From Cupriavidus taiwanensis (GTDB lineage Bacteria; Pseudomonadota; Gammaproteobacteria; Burkholderiales; Burkholderiaceae): 64,000 bases of DNA. Below the pieces are notes generated by a model. It was given only the letters and a program-made list of their open reading frames with translations. It had not been told where the DNA came from and did no database searches. The DNA lies in assembly GCF_900250115.1 (NCBI RefSeq), contig NZ_LT984803.1, forward strand, positions 992,001-1,056,000, given 5' to 3'. Positions 53,746-63,270 of the stretch are shown piece after piece; the first letter of the stretch is position 1; each line of letters begins with the position of its first letter. The position numbers were made by a program, and so were the translations under genes.

Positions 53746-54434
53746 CCAACCTCCACCAACTCATCTCCCTGCTGCACCTGGCCTCGCCGTCGCTGCCCAT
53801 CGGCGGCTTCAGCTATTCGCAAGGCCTCGAGGCCGCGATCGAATGCGGCAGCGTGCATGACGCGCCAACTGCCGAGCGCTGGATCCGCGACAACCTGCGG
53901 CACGTCCAGGCGCAATGCGAGGCGCCGCTGTGGCTGCTGCTGCATCACCACTGGCAGGCCGGCGACATGGCGGCAGTGCGAACCTGGAACGACTGGTTCC
54001 ACGCCACCCGCGAGAGCTCGGAGTTGCGGCTGGAGACCGAGCAGATGGGCTGGTCGCTGGCGCGGCTGGTCGCGCAGATGGAGTGGGGCACGCCGGCGCT
54101 GCGCGACACGCTGGCCACGCTGTCGCCGGTGTGCCTGCCGACCGCGTTCACCGCCGCCTGCGTGGCGCTGGAGATCGGTGCGCGCGATGGCCTGGCGGCC
54201 TATTGTTTCAACTGGGCGGAGAACCAGGTGGCCGCGGCGATCAAGGCGGTGCCGCTGGGCCAGGTGGCGGGGCAGCACATGCTGCGCCGCCTGCATGGCG
54301 CCGTGCTCGACACCGTCGACGAAGCCGGCCGCCGCGCCGAGTCCACGCCGCCGCAACTGTCGACCTTTTCCCCGATGCTGGGCCTGCTGTGCGCACGCCA
54401 CGAAACGCAGTACTCCCGGCTGTTCCGATCCTGA
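53742..54434 (+). CDS. ureF: Urease accessory protein UreF
   Basis: 230 residues, [32 protein letters not shown] is the family N-terminus (shown in part). All-helical; couples UreG GTPase to UreD-apo-urease. The start overlaps the stop of the DUF559 gene. Confidence 0.95.
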   Translation: MTNLHQLISLLHLASPSLPIGGFSYSQGLEAAIECGSVHDAPTAERWIRDNLRHVQAQCEAPLWLLLHHHWQAGDMAAVRTWNDWFHATRESSELRLETEQMGWSLARLVAQMEWGTPALRDTLATLSPVCLPTAFTAACVALEIGARDGLAAYCFNWAENQVAAAIKAVPLGQVAGQHMLRRLHGAVLDTVDEAGRRAESTPPQLSTFSPMLGLLCARHETQYSRLFRS

Positions 54435-54448
54435 ACCGATACCGCACC

Positions 54449-55074
<626 letters not shown>

Positions 55075-55078
<4 letters not shown>

Positions 55079-55524
55079 CCGTCCTGGCTGGCATCGGCAT
55101 CGGGTGCCGGCCTGGCGCCGGGGCTGCCGTGGCCGAGCGCCGGGCGGAAGCTGCCCTTGCCCGCCAGCGCCCGCGCCACCGCGGCCACGAGGTTGAGCTC
55201 GGGCTCGCTCAGCTCCGCCATATGGTGCACCGTGGCCTCGATCGCCGCGCGCTGGCGGTTGCCGAACGGCGCGCGCGATTGCTCCACCTGCAGTTGGCTG
55301 GCGTCGTGCCGGCTGAAGTCAAGCATCTCGGCGGTGGGCACGGCGAGGGTCTCGGCCAGCCGGCAGATGTTGGCCAGCGCGAGGTTGCGCTTGCCGCTTT
55401 CGATGCCGCTCAGGTAGGAGCGCGAGAGCCCGCTTTCGAGCGAAAGCGTCTCCTGGGACCAGCCTCGCTGCTTGCGCAGCCAGGCAAGATGCAATCCGAA
55501 AAGTCTGAGATTTCGAGAGGTCAT
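55075..55524 (-). CDS. XRE-family transcriptional regulator
   Basis: 149 residues. Helix-turn-helix at about 12-65 ([30 protein letters not shown] in part, then [17 protein letters not shown]). The C-terminal 75 residues are helical and end in a low-complexity tail. The start at 55524 gives [13 protein letters not shown]; upstream codons are rejected as unlike the family. It converges on ureG, so it is not in the urease transcript. Target unknown; an inverted repeat upstream (55545-55579) may be its own operator. Confidence 0.85.
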
Positions 55525-55544
55525 GGGGTCAACAAAAGTTCGGA

Positions 55545-55579
55545 GTGGTCTGAGGCTAAGGGTTTGACCCTGAGGCCAC
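55545..55579 (-). promoter_or_regulatory. Inverted repeat upstream of the XRE gene
   Basis: Outer arms GTGG...CCAC, middle CTGAGG / CCTGAGG near-repeats and a perfect inner AGGGT-TTG-ACCCT. It lies 21-55 bases before the regulator start: a good candidate for an autoregulatory site. The following stretch to 55790 shows nothing else I recognise. Confidence 0.5.
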
Positions 55580-55790
55580 GACAACTTATCCTCATCCTCA
55601 CTATCGGTGTCCGATCCGCAAATTGAGGGGCGCGCCAGGCACTGGCGCGGCACGATGGCATCAACCGGGCGGCCTGCATCGCAGCGCCGCGCCAGACGGG
55701 TTATTGCGCAACGCCGCGCGTCACGCTGGCACGCGTGCGCCGGCTGCGCGGACAGGCGCAGTGCGCCTGTCGCCCTGCAGGGGGATTGCC

Positions 55791-56636
55791 ATGCAGATCT
55801 TCACGCTGTTCGAGGCGCGCATGCGCGCCATCGATGCCGACCGCTGTGCGCCGTCGGATTTCCTTCCCGGATTCCAGCCTCGCCTGCTTGCCGCCGCTGC
55901 CGGCCTCGGCTGCACCTGCGACTACATCTTCCTCTGCGCCGGCGAGCGCCAGCCCGAATTTTCAGCGGATTGCCATGAATGGTGGGGCTGCCTGCGCGGT
56001 GGCCTGCGGCTGTATTCGCCCGGCCGCGGCAGCTTGCTGGTGGGCGGGGGTGAACTGTTCGCGCCCGCGCCCGGGGTGCCGATGCAGGTGCAGGCGGTGG
56101 CCGACACCATCCTGGTGCGCACGGTGCCGCAAGGCCCGGCCGAGGCCTCGTGCCCCGTGGCCATGCCCGCGGGCGCGTGGCAGTGCGCGCTGGGCGCCCT
56201 GGCTCCCGTCGGTGCCGGGGCCGATGCCGATGGCATGGCCGGCCCGCATGTGCTGGCGGGCCTGCCGGATGCGGATGGCTGGCAGGCGCAGCAGGGCATG
56301 CGCCCGGCGTTTGTCCAGCTGGATGGCTCGGTGGATGACTGGGGCCGGCACCTGGAGGCGCGCGGCTTGCTCTGGGCGCTGTGTTACCGGGGGGCGATTG
56401 CCCTGCACTGGCATGGCGCGCTGGTGCGCAGCGGCGGTGACATGGCCTTCCTGCAGCCCGGCGCACTCTACGCGCCGGACGCGCATGAGTCATGCCGGCT
56501 CGACGTGCTGGTGCCGGGCACCGGCCTGCTGTGCTGCTTCGGCGGGGGCGATGCCACCCAGGATGGCGAGGCCGCGCGCGGCGGCCGGCGTGCCGATGGC
56601 CACGCCGTGGCGCGCGCCGCGCTGGCGCTGGCCTGA
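55791..56636 (+). CDS. Unrecognised two-lobed, cysteine-rich protein
   Basis: 281 residues, no signal peptide or membrane helix. I do not recognise the family. Two similar lobes can be seen: W-GCLRGGLRLYSPGRGSLLVGGG with ELFAPAPG (about 65-95) and WALCYRGAIALHWHGALVRSGG with MAFLQPGALYAPDAH (about 197-235). Each is beta-rich with a Gly-rich turn and a P-G-xx-(A)P step, suggesting a double-stranded beta helix (bicupin-like) duplication. At least 13 Cys residues. GGGGATT precedes the ATG at 55791; an upstream ATG at 55623 gives a non-conserved Arg-rich extension. Its coding bias favours a real gene. Confidence 0.6.
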   Translation: MQIFTLFEARMRAIDADRCAPSDFLPGFQPRLLAAAAGLGCTCDYIFLCAGERQPEFSADCHEWWGCLRGGLRLYSPGRGSLLVGGGELFAPAPGVPMQVQAVADTILVRTVPQGPAEASCPVAMPAGAWQCALGALAPVGAGADADGMAGPHVLAGLPDADGWQAQQGMRPAFVQLDGSVDDWGRHLEARGLLWALCYRGAIALHWHGALVRSGGDMAFLQPGALYAPDAHESCRLDVLVPGTGLLCCFGGGDATQDGEAARGGRRADGHAVARAALALA

Positions 56637-56703
56637 TGGCCTGATGGCCGCCGCGGACCGGCGCCATGCGCACGCCGCGCAGCCGCCGGCCGCCGCGCGG
56701 CCT

Positions 56704-57396
56704 TCAGTGGCGCTTGTACTGCGTGGCGCCGAACAGCACTTCGCGCGCCTTGTCGTCCTGCAGCGCCTTGCGCGCGCTGGCCAGCACCTCCACGCCGCGC
56801 TTGACCGCAGGGCGCTCGGCGATCTGGTTGAACCAGCGCTTCAGGTGCGGGTAGTCGTCCAGCGTCACGCCCTGGTTCTGCCAGCTGCGCAGCCACGGGA
56901 AGGTGGCGATGTCGGCGATGGTGTACTGCTCGCCGGCCAGCCATTCGTGCTTCGACAGCTGCGTGTCGATCACGCCGTACAGGCGCCTGGCTTCATTGGT
57001 GTAGCGGTTCACCGCGTACTCGATCTGCTCGGGCGCGTAGATGCGGAAGTGGTGCGCCTGGCCCAGCATCGGGCCCACGCCGCCCATCTGGAACATCAGC
57101 CACTGCAGCGTCTCGTACTTGCCGCGCACGTCGTCGGGCAGGAACTTGCCGGTCTTGCCGGCCAGGTAGAGCAGGATCGCGCCCGATTCGAACAGCGAGA
57201 TCGGCTTGCCGTCGGGTCCGTCCGGGTCCACGATGGCGGGAATCTTGTTGTTGGGGCTGATCTTCAGGAAGTCCTCGCCGAACTGGTCGCCGGCGCCGAT
57301 GTTGATCGGGTGGACCCTGTACTCCAGTCCGCACTCCTCCAGCATGATGTGGACCTTGTGCCCATTGGGCGTGGCCCAGGTGTAGACGTCGATCAT
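56704..57396 (-). CDS. yfcG: Glutathione S-transferase, nu-class (YfcG/YghU-like)
   Basis: 230 residues. N-terminal thioredoxin fold starting MIDVYTWATPNGHKVHIMLE with Thr/Asn in the TPNG turn as in YfcG; SPNNKIPAIVD and FESGAILLYLA are the GSH-binding segments; C-terminal helical domain. Nu-class members act as disulfide-bond reductases with glutathione. AGGAGAT precedes the ATG. Confidence 0.88.
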   Translation of the reverse strand: MIDVYTWATPNGHKVHIMLEECGLEYRVHPINIGAGDQFGEDFLKISPNNKIPAIVDPDGPDGKPISLFESGAILLYLAGKTGKFLPDDVRGKYETLQWLMFQMGGVGPMLGQAHHFRIYAPEQIEYAVNRYTNEARRLYGVIDTQLSKHEWLAGEQYTIADIATFPWLRSWQNQGVTLDDYPHLKRWFNQIAERPAVKRGVEVLASARKALQDDKAREVLFGATQYKRH

Positions 57397-57473
57397 TGCA
57401 GGGATCTCCTGGCTGCATTCATGGGAATGGCCACATCGACCACCGACGTGGCGAACCGCGCGATTTAAGCACA

Positions 57474-57507
57474 GAAGAAAAAAACGCGCAGGCAGGCTGC
57501 GCGTTTT
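57474..57507 (-). terminator. Terminator of the acyl-CoA dehydrogenase gene
   Basis: 11-bp stem AAAACGCGCAG/CTGCGCGTTTT with a 5-base loop; on the minus strand a run of seven T follows. Separates the acyl-CoA dehydrogenase from the glutathione transferase downstream. Confidence 0.88.
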
Positions 57508-57552
57508 CCACAATGCCGGCAGGGGCGGGGCCCCGCCGGCGTTCCCGGGCGC

Positions 57553-58815
57553 TCAGAAACCGCGCGCCACCGGCATTTTGATGGTGTCGGGGTTGACGTT
57601 CATGTGCTTGGCCAGCTCCAGCTTGGCGATGGCATTGCGGTGCACCTCGTCCGGACCGTCGGCCAGGCGCAGCGTGCGCTGGTGCGCCCACCAGCTGGCC
57701 AGGGGGAAGTCGCTGGAAACGCCGGCGGCGCCGTGGACCTGGATGGCCCAGTCGATCACCTTCAGCGCCACGTTGGGGGCCACCACCTTGATCATGGCGA
57801 TCTCGGCCTTGGCCACCTTGTTGCCGACCGTGTCCATCATGTACGCGGCCTTGAGCGTCAGCAGGCGCGCCATCTCGATCTCGCAACGGGCTTCGGCGAT
57901 GCGCTCCTGCGTCACGCCCTGGGCCGACACCGGCTTGCCGAACGCGACCCGCGACAGCGCGCGCTTGCACAGCAGTTCCAGCGCGCGCTCGGCCACGCCG
58001 ATGCTGCGCATGCAGTGGTGGATGCGGCCCGGGCCGAGGCGGCCCTGCGCGATCTCGAAGCCGCGGCCTTCGCCCAGCAGGATGTTCGAGACCGGCACGC
58101 GCACGTTCTTCAGCTCGATCTCCATATGGCCGTGCGGCGCGTCGTCGTAGCCGAACACCGGCAGGAAGCGCTTGATGGTGATGCCCGGGGTATCGGCCGG
58201 CACCACCACCATCGACTGCTGCTCATGGCGGCCGGCCTCGGGATCGGTCTTGCCCATCACGATATAGACCTTGCAGCGCGGGTCGCCGGCGCCCGACGAC
58301 CACCACTTGGTGCCGTTGATCACGTAGTGGTCGCCATCGCGCTCGATGCGGCATTCGATATTGGTCGCGTCCGACGAGGCCACCGCGGGTTCGGTCATCA
58401 GGAAGGCCGAGCGGATCTCGCCGGCCAGCAGCGGTTCCAGCCACTGGTCCTTCAGTTCTTCCGAGGCGTAGCGCTCCAGCGTTTCCATGTTGCCGGTGTC
58501 CGGGGCCGCGCAGTTGAACACCTCGGCCGACCAGGGCACCCGGCCCATGATCTCGCACAGGGTGGCGTATTCCAGGTTCGACAGGCCCTGCGGGGCGCGC
58601 GGCGAGCGCGGCAGGAACAGGTTCCAGAGGCCGGCTTCGCGCGCCAGCGGCTTCAGTTCCTCGATCACCTTGGTCGGGATCCAGGCGTTGCCGGCGCGAC
58701 GGTTGGCGTCGATCTCCTCGGCGAAGCGCTTTTCGTTCGGATAGATGTGCTGATCGAAGAAGGCCAGCAGCTTGGCCTGCATCTCCTTGACCTTCGGGCT
58801 GTAATCGAAATCCAT
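57553..58815 (-). CDS. Acyl-CoA dehydrogenase family protein
   Basis: 420 residues. [20 protein letters not shown] start, [20 protein letters not shown] (FAD/substrate), [17 protein letters not shown] and the C-terminal [39 protein letters not shown] motif, of which the [16 protein letters not shown] part is typical of longer-chain acyl-CoA dehydrogenases related to ACAD10/11. GAGGAG precedes the ATG. Divergent from a LysR gene, so probably its target. Confidence 0.9.
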   Translation of the reverse strand: MDFDYSPKVKEMQAKLLAFFDQHIYPNEKRFAEEIDANRRAGNAWIPTKVIEELKPLAREAGLWNLFLPRSPRAPQGLSNLEYATLCEIMGRVPWSAEVFNCAAPDTGNMETLERYASEELKDQWLEPLLAGEIRSAFLMTEPAVASSDATNIECRIERDGDHYVINGTKWWSSGAGDPRCKVYIVMGKTDPEAGRHEQQSMVVVPADTPGITIKRFLPVFGYDDAPHGHMEIELKNVRVPVSNILLGEGRGFEIAQGRLGPGRIHHCMRSIGVAERALELLCKRALSRVAFGKPVSAQGVTQERIAEARCEIEMARLLTLKAAYMMDTVGNKVAKAEIAMIKVVAPNVALKVIDWAIQVHGAAGVSSDFPLASWWAHQRTLRLADGPDEVHRNAIAKLELAKHMNVNPDTIKMPVARGF

Positions 58816-58927
58816 GTGGTCTCCTCGCTACGGGAACGGTGGGCGCCGGCCGCCGCCGGCGCCGGTTGGCTGGGTCTTCGGGCGGTACCTCGCCGATGCA
58901 ATGCACTCTATCTGAAAGCCAATAATT

Positions 58928-58944
58928 AGAAAAATGAATTTTCT
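58928..58944. promoter_or_regulatory. AT-rich inverted repeat between acyl-CoA dehydrogenase and LysR genes
   Basis: AGAAAA-ATGAA-TTTTCT in an AT-rich island of the 176-base divergent intergenic region, 48 bases before the LysR gene. Likely LysR binding site overlapping one of the promoters. Confidence 0.55.
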
Positions 58945-58991
58945 GGATTTGCCAGTATCAATTCGCTGCATTCCGTGCCAGAATCACCAGC

Positions 58992-59930
58992 ATGCAGCTC
59001 TCCCGCATCGATCTCAACCTCTTCGTCGTGTTTGACGCCATCTACAGCGAAGGCAGCATCACCGCGGCCGCGCGCCAGCTCAACCTGACGCAGCCGGCGG
59101 TCAGCCACGCGCTGGGGCGGCTGCGCACGCTGTTCGACGATCCGCTGTTCGAGCGGCGCGGGCAGGGCATGGCGCCCACGCCGCTGGCCCGTTCGCTGGC
59201 GGCCGAGGTGCGCAGCGCACTCCAGTCGTTCGCGCGCACCCTGCAGGACACGCCGCACTTCGATCCCACCAACACCGTGCGCCGCTTCACCATCGGCATG
59301 CGCGACGCGCTCGAGTCGACGCTGCTGCCGCCGCTGATGAGTCGCGTCACCGCGATGGCGCCGCAGGTGGAGATCGCCGCGATCCGCTTCGACCGGCGCG
59401 AGATGGAATCGGAACTGCTGGCGGGCACGCTCGACGCCGCGCTCGACATCCTGCTGCCGGTGTCGCCGGCGATCCACCATGCGCCGTTCATGGCCGACCC
59501 GATGGTGGTGCTGGCGCGGCGCGACCATCCGCTGGTGAAGAAGGAGCTGACCCTGGAGCGCTACCTCGCGGCCGAGCACGTCCATGTGTCGTCGCGCCGC
59601 CGCGGTGCCGGGCTGGAGGACCAGGCCTTGCACCGCATGGGCCTGACCCGGCGTGTGCGGCTGCGTTGCCAGCACTACGCCGCGGCATGCCGCGTGGTCA
59701 GCTGCACCGACCTGCTGGCGACGCTGCCGCTGCGCTACGCGCGCATCGCCAACGAGCCCTATGCCAACCGGCTGCTGTCGCTGCCGTTCAAGGTGCCGTC
59801 GCTGGAGCTGCACCTGTACTGGCACGCGGGTGGCGAGAACGACGGCGCCAACCGCTGGCTGCGCGAGCAGTTGATGGCGGTGATGGCCTCGCTGGGCAGC
59901 GGCATGGCCGACGTGGCCGCCGCGGGCTGA
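58992..59930 (+). CDS. LysR-family transcriptional regulator
   Basis: 312 residues. N-terminal winged helix (MQLSRIDLNLFVVFDAIY, then GSITAAARQLNLTQPAVSHALGRLR) and a substrate-binding domain. Divergently paired with the acyl-CoA dehydrogenase gene, so the inducer may be an acyl-CoA or acid of that pathway; this is inference. Confidence 0.93.
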   Translation: MQLSRIDLNLFVVFDAIYSEGSITAAARQLNLTQPAVSHALGRLRTLFDDPLFERRGQGMAPTPLARSLAAEVRSALQSFARTLQDTPHFDPTNTVRRFTIGMRDALESTLLPPLMSRVTAMAPQVEIAAIRFDRREMESELLAGTLDAALDILLPVSPAIHHAPFMADPMVVLARRDHPLVKKELTLERYLAAEHVHVSSRRRGAGLEDQALHRMGLTRRVRLRCQHYAAACRVVSCTDLLATLPLRYARIANEPYANRLLSLPFKVPSLELHLYWHAGGENDGANRWLREQLMAVMASLGSGMADVAAAG

Positions 59931-60219
59931 TGGAGCTCAACTGAGGCCGCCGCTGCCAGAATTCCGTTCAGGTGCGGCGCGCGCGGGTCACACGTAAGTA
60001 ATTGTTCGCGAGCTAGACCCTCGCAGTCCCGGCCCATACCATCGTCCGGTCTTTCTGCCCCCGGCAGAGCCACAGCGAGCCCGTGCTGCACGGTGCCCGC
60101 GATGGTTGTCGCGCCGGCTGTCCGCGCTCGCGAATCCCCCGGGCAGACCAATTCGCCGAACTCCACCACGACGACTCAGACCGATGCTTGGGAAACGCTT
60201 GCCTGCCGATTGCCCTTCC

Positions 60220-61386
60220 ATGCCGCCGCGCCGCGCGCGCCACAACACGCTGGCCCTGACCACGCTCTGCACCGCGGCAGCGCTGGCGCTGGCCGCCTGC
60301 GGCGGGGGCGATGGCGGCGACGGCGGCACGACCGCCGGTGCCGCGCCCGGCGGTTCGGCTCCTGCGGGTGCGCAAACCAGCGCGCCGGGGGGCGGCCAGG
60401 CCGGCTCCGCCGCGCCGGCGTCCCCGACCGCTGCCACCACCACTGCTGGCGCCTGCTACACCATCAGCGGTCCCGCGCCTGCCGCCGCGCCCGGCAGCGG
60501 CATCTCGCTGCTGCCGGCGCGCGGCAGCGCGATCAGCAACTACCGCGTGCTGGAAGAGCCGCGCAGCGCCGGCCTGTGCTACGCCAACTATCGCCGCGAG
60601 CAGGTGGGCCTGCCGCCGCTGGCGGCGCGCGACCCGCTCCATGCCGCCGCGCAGGCGCATACCGACTACATGCTGGCCAATGCCACGCTGACGCACGACG
60701 AAAGCAGCGGCAATCCGGGCTACACCGGCGCCACCGCCGACGAGCGCATCCAGGCCGCCTATCCGACCGATGCCACCGCGGAAGTGGTGGCCGGCGCCAG
60801 CCGCTGGACCTCGGTGGCCAATGCGCAGCTGTCGATGTCGCCCAAGGACGCACTGGTGTCGGACCTGGTCGACGCGCCGTTCCACCGCGCCGCGCTGCTG
60901 GGCAGCTATGGCTCCGCCGGCAGCGGCTTTGCCGAGCGCGTGGGCGCCAACGGCAGCGGCACCTCGGCCAGCTACTACCAGACCGTCGACCTCGCCGACC
61001 GTGTCAACGGCGGCAGCGACAACCAGATGGTGGCCTATCCGTTCGACGGCCAGAACGATGTGCCGGTCAACTGGGTCAACACGGAAAGCCCGAATCCGGC
61101 GCCGGGCTATGAAAACCGCACCATGGGCTATCCGGTGTCGCTGCAGGCGATCAATACCTCGCTGCAGTTCGAGGCCGACAACTTCGTCATCACCGATGCG
61201 CAAGGCGGCAACGTCGACTGCATCAAGGTCGACAGCCGTTCCTCGGGCCTGAGCAGCGCGGCGCGCGGCGTGGCGGTGTGCACGCCGGTGGCGCCGCTGG
61301 CCTCCCAGCAGCGCTATAGCGTGCGGGTCTCTGGCCGGCTCGGCGCGCAGCCGATGGACCTGGGCTGGTCGTTCACCACGCGCTGA
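60220..61386 (+). CDS. CAP-domain (SCP-like) lipoprotein
   Basis: About 388 residues. Signal peptide with lipobox LAAC (Cys27 from this start), Gly/Ala/Ser-rich linker to about residue 80, then a CAP domain: LCYANYRREQVGLPPLAARDPL, AQAHTDYMLANATLTHDE, and GYTGATADERIQAAY. The C-terminal third is a beta-rich domain ending in DLGWSFTT. Bacterial CAP proteins are secreted and of unknown activity. The start could be 60184; neither ATG has a ribosome site. The 289-base gap before it shows no promoter I can defend. Confidence 0.8.
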   Translation: MPPRRARHNTLALTTLCTAAALALAACGGGDGGDGGTTAGAAPGGSAPAGAQTSAPGGGQAGSAAPASPTAATTTAGACYTISGPAPAAAPGSGISLLPARGSAISNYRVLEEPRSAGLCYANYRREQVGLPPLAARDPLHAAAQAHTDYMLANATLTHDESSGNPGYTGATADERIQAAYPTDATAEVVAGASRWTSVANAQLSMSPKDALVSDLVDAPFHRAALLGSYGSAGSGFAERVGANGSGTSASYYQTVDLADRVNGGSDNQMVAYPFDGQNDVPVNWVNTESPNPAPGYENRTMGYPVSLQAINTSLQFEADNFVITDAQGGNVDCIKVDSRSSGLSSAARGVAVCTPVAPLASQQRYSVRVSGRLGAQPMDLGWSFTTR

Positions 61387-61405
61387 TCATCACGCCGGGG
61401 CGCGC

Positions 61406-62574
61406 TCATTGCGGCGCGCCCGGCGGCAACTCTCGACGCAGCTCGATCCGCACCTGGCCGGGCGCCAGCGTGGGATCGGCCTGCACCGCAACCGGCCCGG
61501 GCGGGCGCTGTCCCGCCGGCACCGCCTGCCACAGCCGTTGCGCCCATTCCCGGATCTCCACATGGTCGGGCTCGGCTGCCCACAGCCTGAGCGGCGCTGC
61601 CATGCCCAGGCGCGCGGCGATGGCCGCGGGATCGTCAAGGGTCGAGACGGTGAGGGCGGACGCCGCCGCCGGTGCACGCGCAGCCATCGCAGGGGCAGCC
61701 TTGAGGGCATAGGCGGGCGGTGCGGCAGGCGCGGGCGCTGATGGTGCGGCTTGCGCGATGGCTGCGTCAGGGGGTGCCTGCGGGGCGGCCGGGCTCGCTT
61801 GTGCCGGGGCCTCGCGGTCAAGCGCGGGTTCGCGCGGAACGCTTCTGGGCGCCTCTGTGCCGGGCGCTGCGCGAGGTGCGGGGCGGGCCGTGGGCGGAGC
61901 TGCCTTGGCGGCCGGCGCGGCGGGTTTGGGGGCGGTGCCGCGGCGGTTTCCGGCAAGGGCGGCGATGGTGCCGTCGACGCTGCCGGCGCTGGCGTGGGCG
62001 TGGCCATCTCGGCCGACGCCATCTCGGCCGTTCCGGTCGGCAACAGCGCGCCATCGTCGATCTGCCGCAGCACGATGCTGGTGGTCAGTCCGGCCACCGC
62101 CGCGACGCTGGCGACCAGTCCGAGCGAACGCCACCACCGGCGCGCGCGCGCGGCATGCGTGAGCCGCGCCGTCGCGGATGGCTGTGCGGGGTTCCGGGTT
62201 GAATCCGCAGCCTGTGCCCGCAGCCACGCCGCCGCATCCGGACCGAGCCGCGCGCCGAGCACGTCCTCCGCGGCGGCGCCGGCGGCGACCCGTGCCAGCA
62301 CCGCGTCGCGCCGCGCCGACTGGGCCGCGTGCAGGCGCGCGGCTTCTTCCAGCACGGCCGCGGCCAGCGCCGGCGGCGCGGCAAACGGCAGGGCGGCGGC
62401 ACCGGCCTGGCGGCGCGCGGCCTCGTGTTGCGCAGCGCGCGCGGCGGCAAGCACGGCGGCTTCCAGTGCGGCCGGCGGCGGGTAGGGTGGCAAGGCTTTC
62501 AGCAGGGCCGAGAGCCGGTCCTCGCCCGCGATGAAGCGTTCGGCCGCGTGCGCTGCGGCGTTGCCCGCGCTCAT
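61406..62574 (-). pseudogene. Anti-sigma factor-like membrane protein, apparent frameshift
   Basis: Two overlapping frames must be joined. The N-terminal part (from 62574: MSAGNAAAHAAERFIAGEDRL, Ala-rich helices, one membrane helix SLGLVASVAAVAGLTTSIVL) continues into low-quality Arg/Pro sequence after about 61930. A second frame from there to 61406 reads a sensible C-terminus (ALTVSTLDDPAAIAARLGM, AEPDHVEIREWAQRLWQAV, ending in VRIELRRELPPGAPQ). The switch lies at a G5 tract (61928-61932 on the plus strand); one extra G would give a continuous gene of about 390 codons. Start overlaps the sigma factor stop (ATGA), so it is its likely anti-sigma partner. A real lesion and a sequence error are both possible. 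Confidence 0.75.
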
Positions 62575-63194
62575 GGTCCCGACTCCGGCAAGCTGCCGGC
62601 CAGGTCCGCGCGCAGGCGCGCGAACGCATAGCGCAGCCGGCTCTTCACGGTCTCGAACTTCTCGCCCAGCATCGCCGCAATCTCTTCGACGCTCATATTG
62701 CTGAAGAAGCGCAGCACCACCACTTCGCGCTGCGACACCGGCAACTGCAGCAGCGCCCGATGGACGTGCTGCGCGTGCTGCCGCAGCTGCAGTTCCGCTT
62801 CCGGCGACAGGTCGTCGGCCGGCAGTTCGGGCAGGTGGTCATCCAGCGCGTCGCGCTGGCGCGCATCGGCGCGGCGCACCTGGTCGAGCCAGGCATTGCG
62901 CGCGATCTGGAACAGGAAGGTGCGAAACGCCGCGTCTGGCTGGTAGTCGCCGCAGCGGGTCATCAGCTTGACCCAGGTCTTCTGCGCGAGGTCCTCGGCT
63001 TCGCCGGCATTGCCCCGGCAGAGCCAGGCCAGGTAGTTGTAGAGGCCCGGATTATGCCGGCGGAACAGCTCGGTGACGGGCTGCTCGATGATGCCGCCCG
63101 CCACCAGCAGCATCAGGTCGTGGTCGGGCAGCGCGCCCAGCGCGTCGGCGGGGGCAGCGCAAGCTGCGGATGGAGCGGGGTCTGGGGCCTGCAT
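62571..63194 (-). CDS. ECF-type RNA polymerase sigma factor
   Basis: 207 residues. Region 2 is seen in LFRRHNPGLYNYLAWLCRGN with AEDLAQKTWVKLM and FRTFLFQIARNAWLDQVRR; region 4 in LPVSQREVVVLRFFSNMSVEEI with FETVKSRLRYAFARL. No region 3, as in ECF factors. The N-terminal 45 residues are low-complexity. Probably co-transcribed with the VWA protein before it and the anti-sigma gene after it. Confidence 0.9.
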   Translation of the reverse strand: MQAPDPAPSAACAAPADALGALPDHDLMLLVAGGIIEQPVTELFRRHNPGLYNYLAWLCRGNAGEAEDLAQKTWVKLMTRCGDYQPDAAFRTFLFQIARNAWLDQVRRADARQRDALDDHLPELPADDLSPEAELQLRQHAQHVHRALLQLPVSQREVVVLRFFSNMSVEEIAAMLGEKFETVKSRLRYAFARLRADLAGSLPESGP

Positions 63195-63270
63195 GCGCCC
63201 GAGTATAGGAGAGCGCAGGGCGGGGCGACAGTCCGCGCCACCCCGCGCCGGCTGCGCGCCGCGGTGCGGC

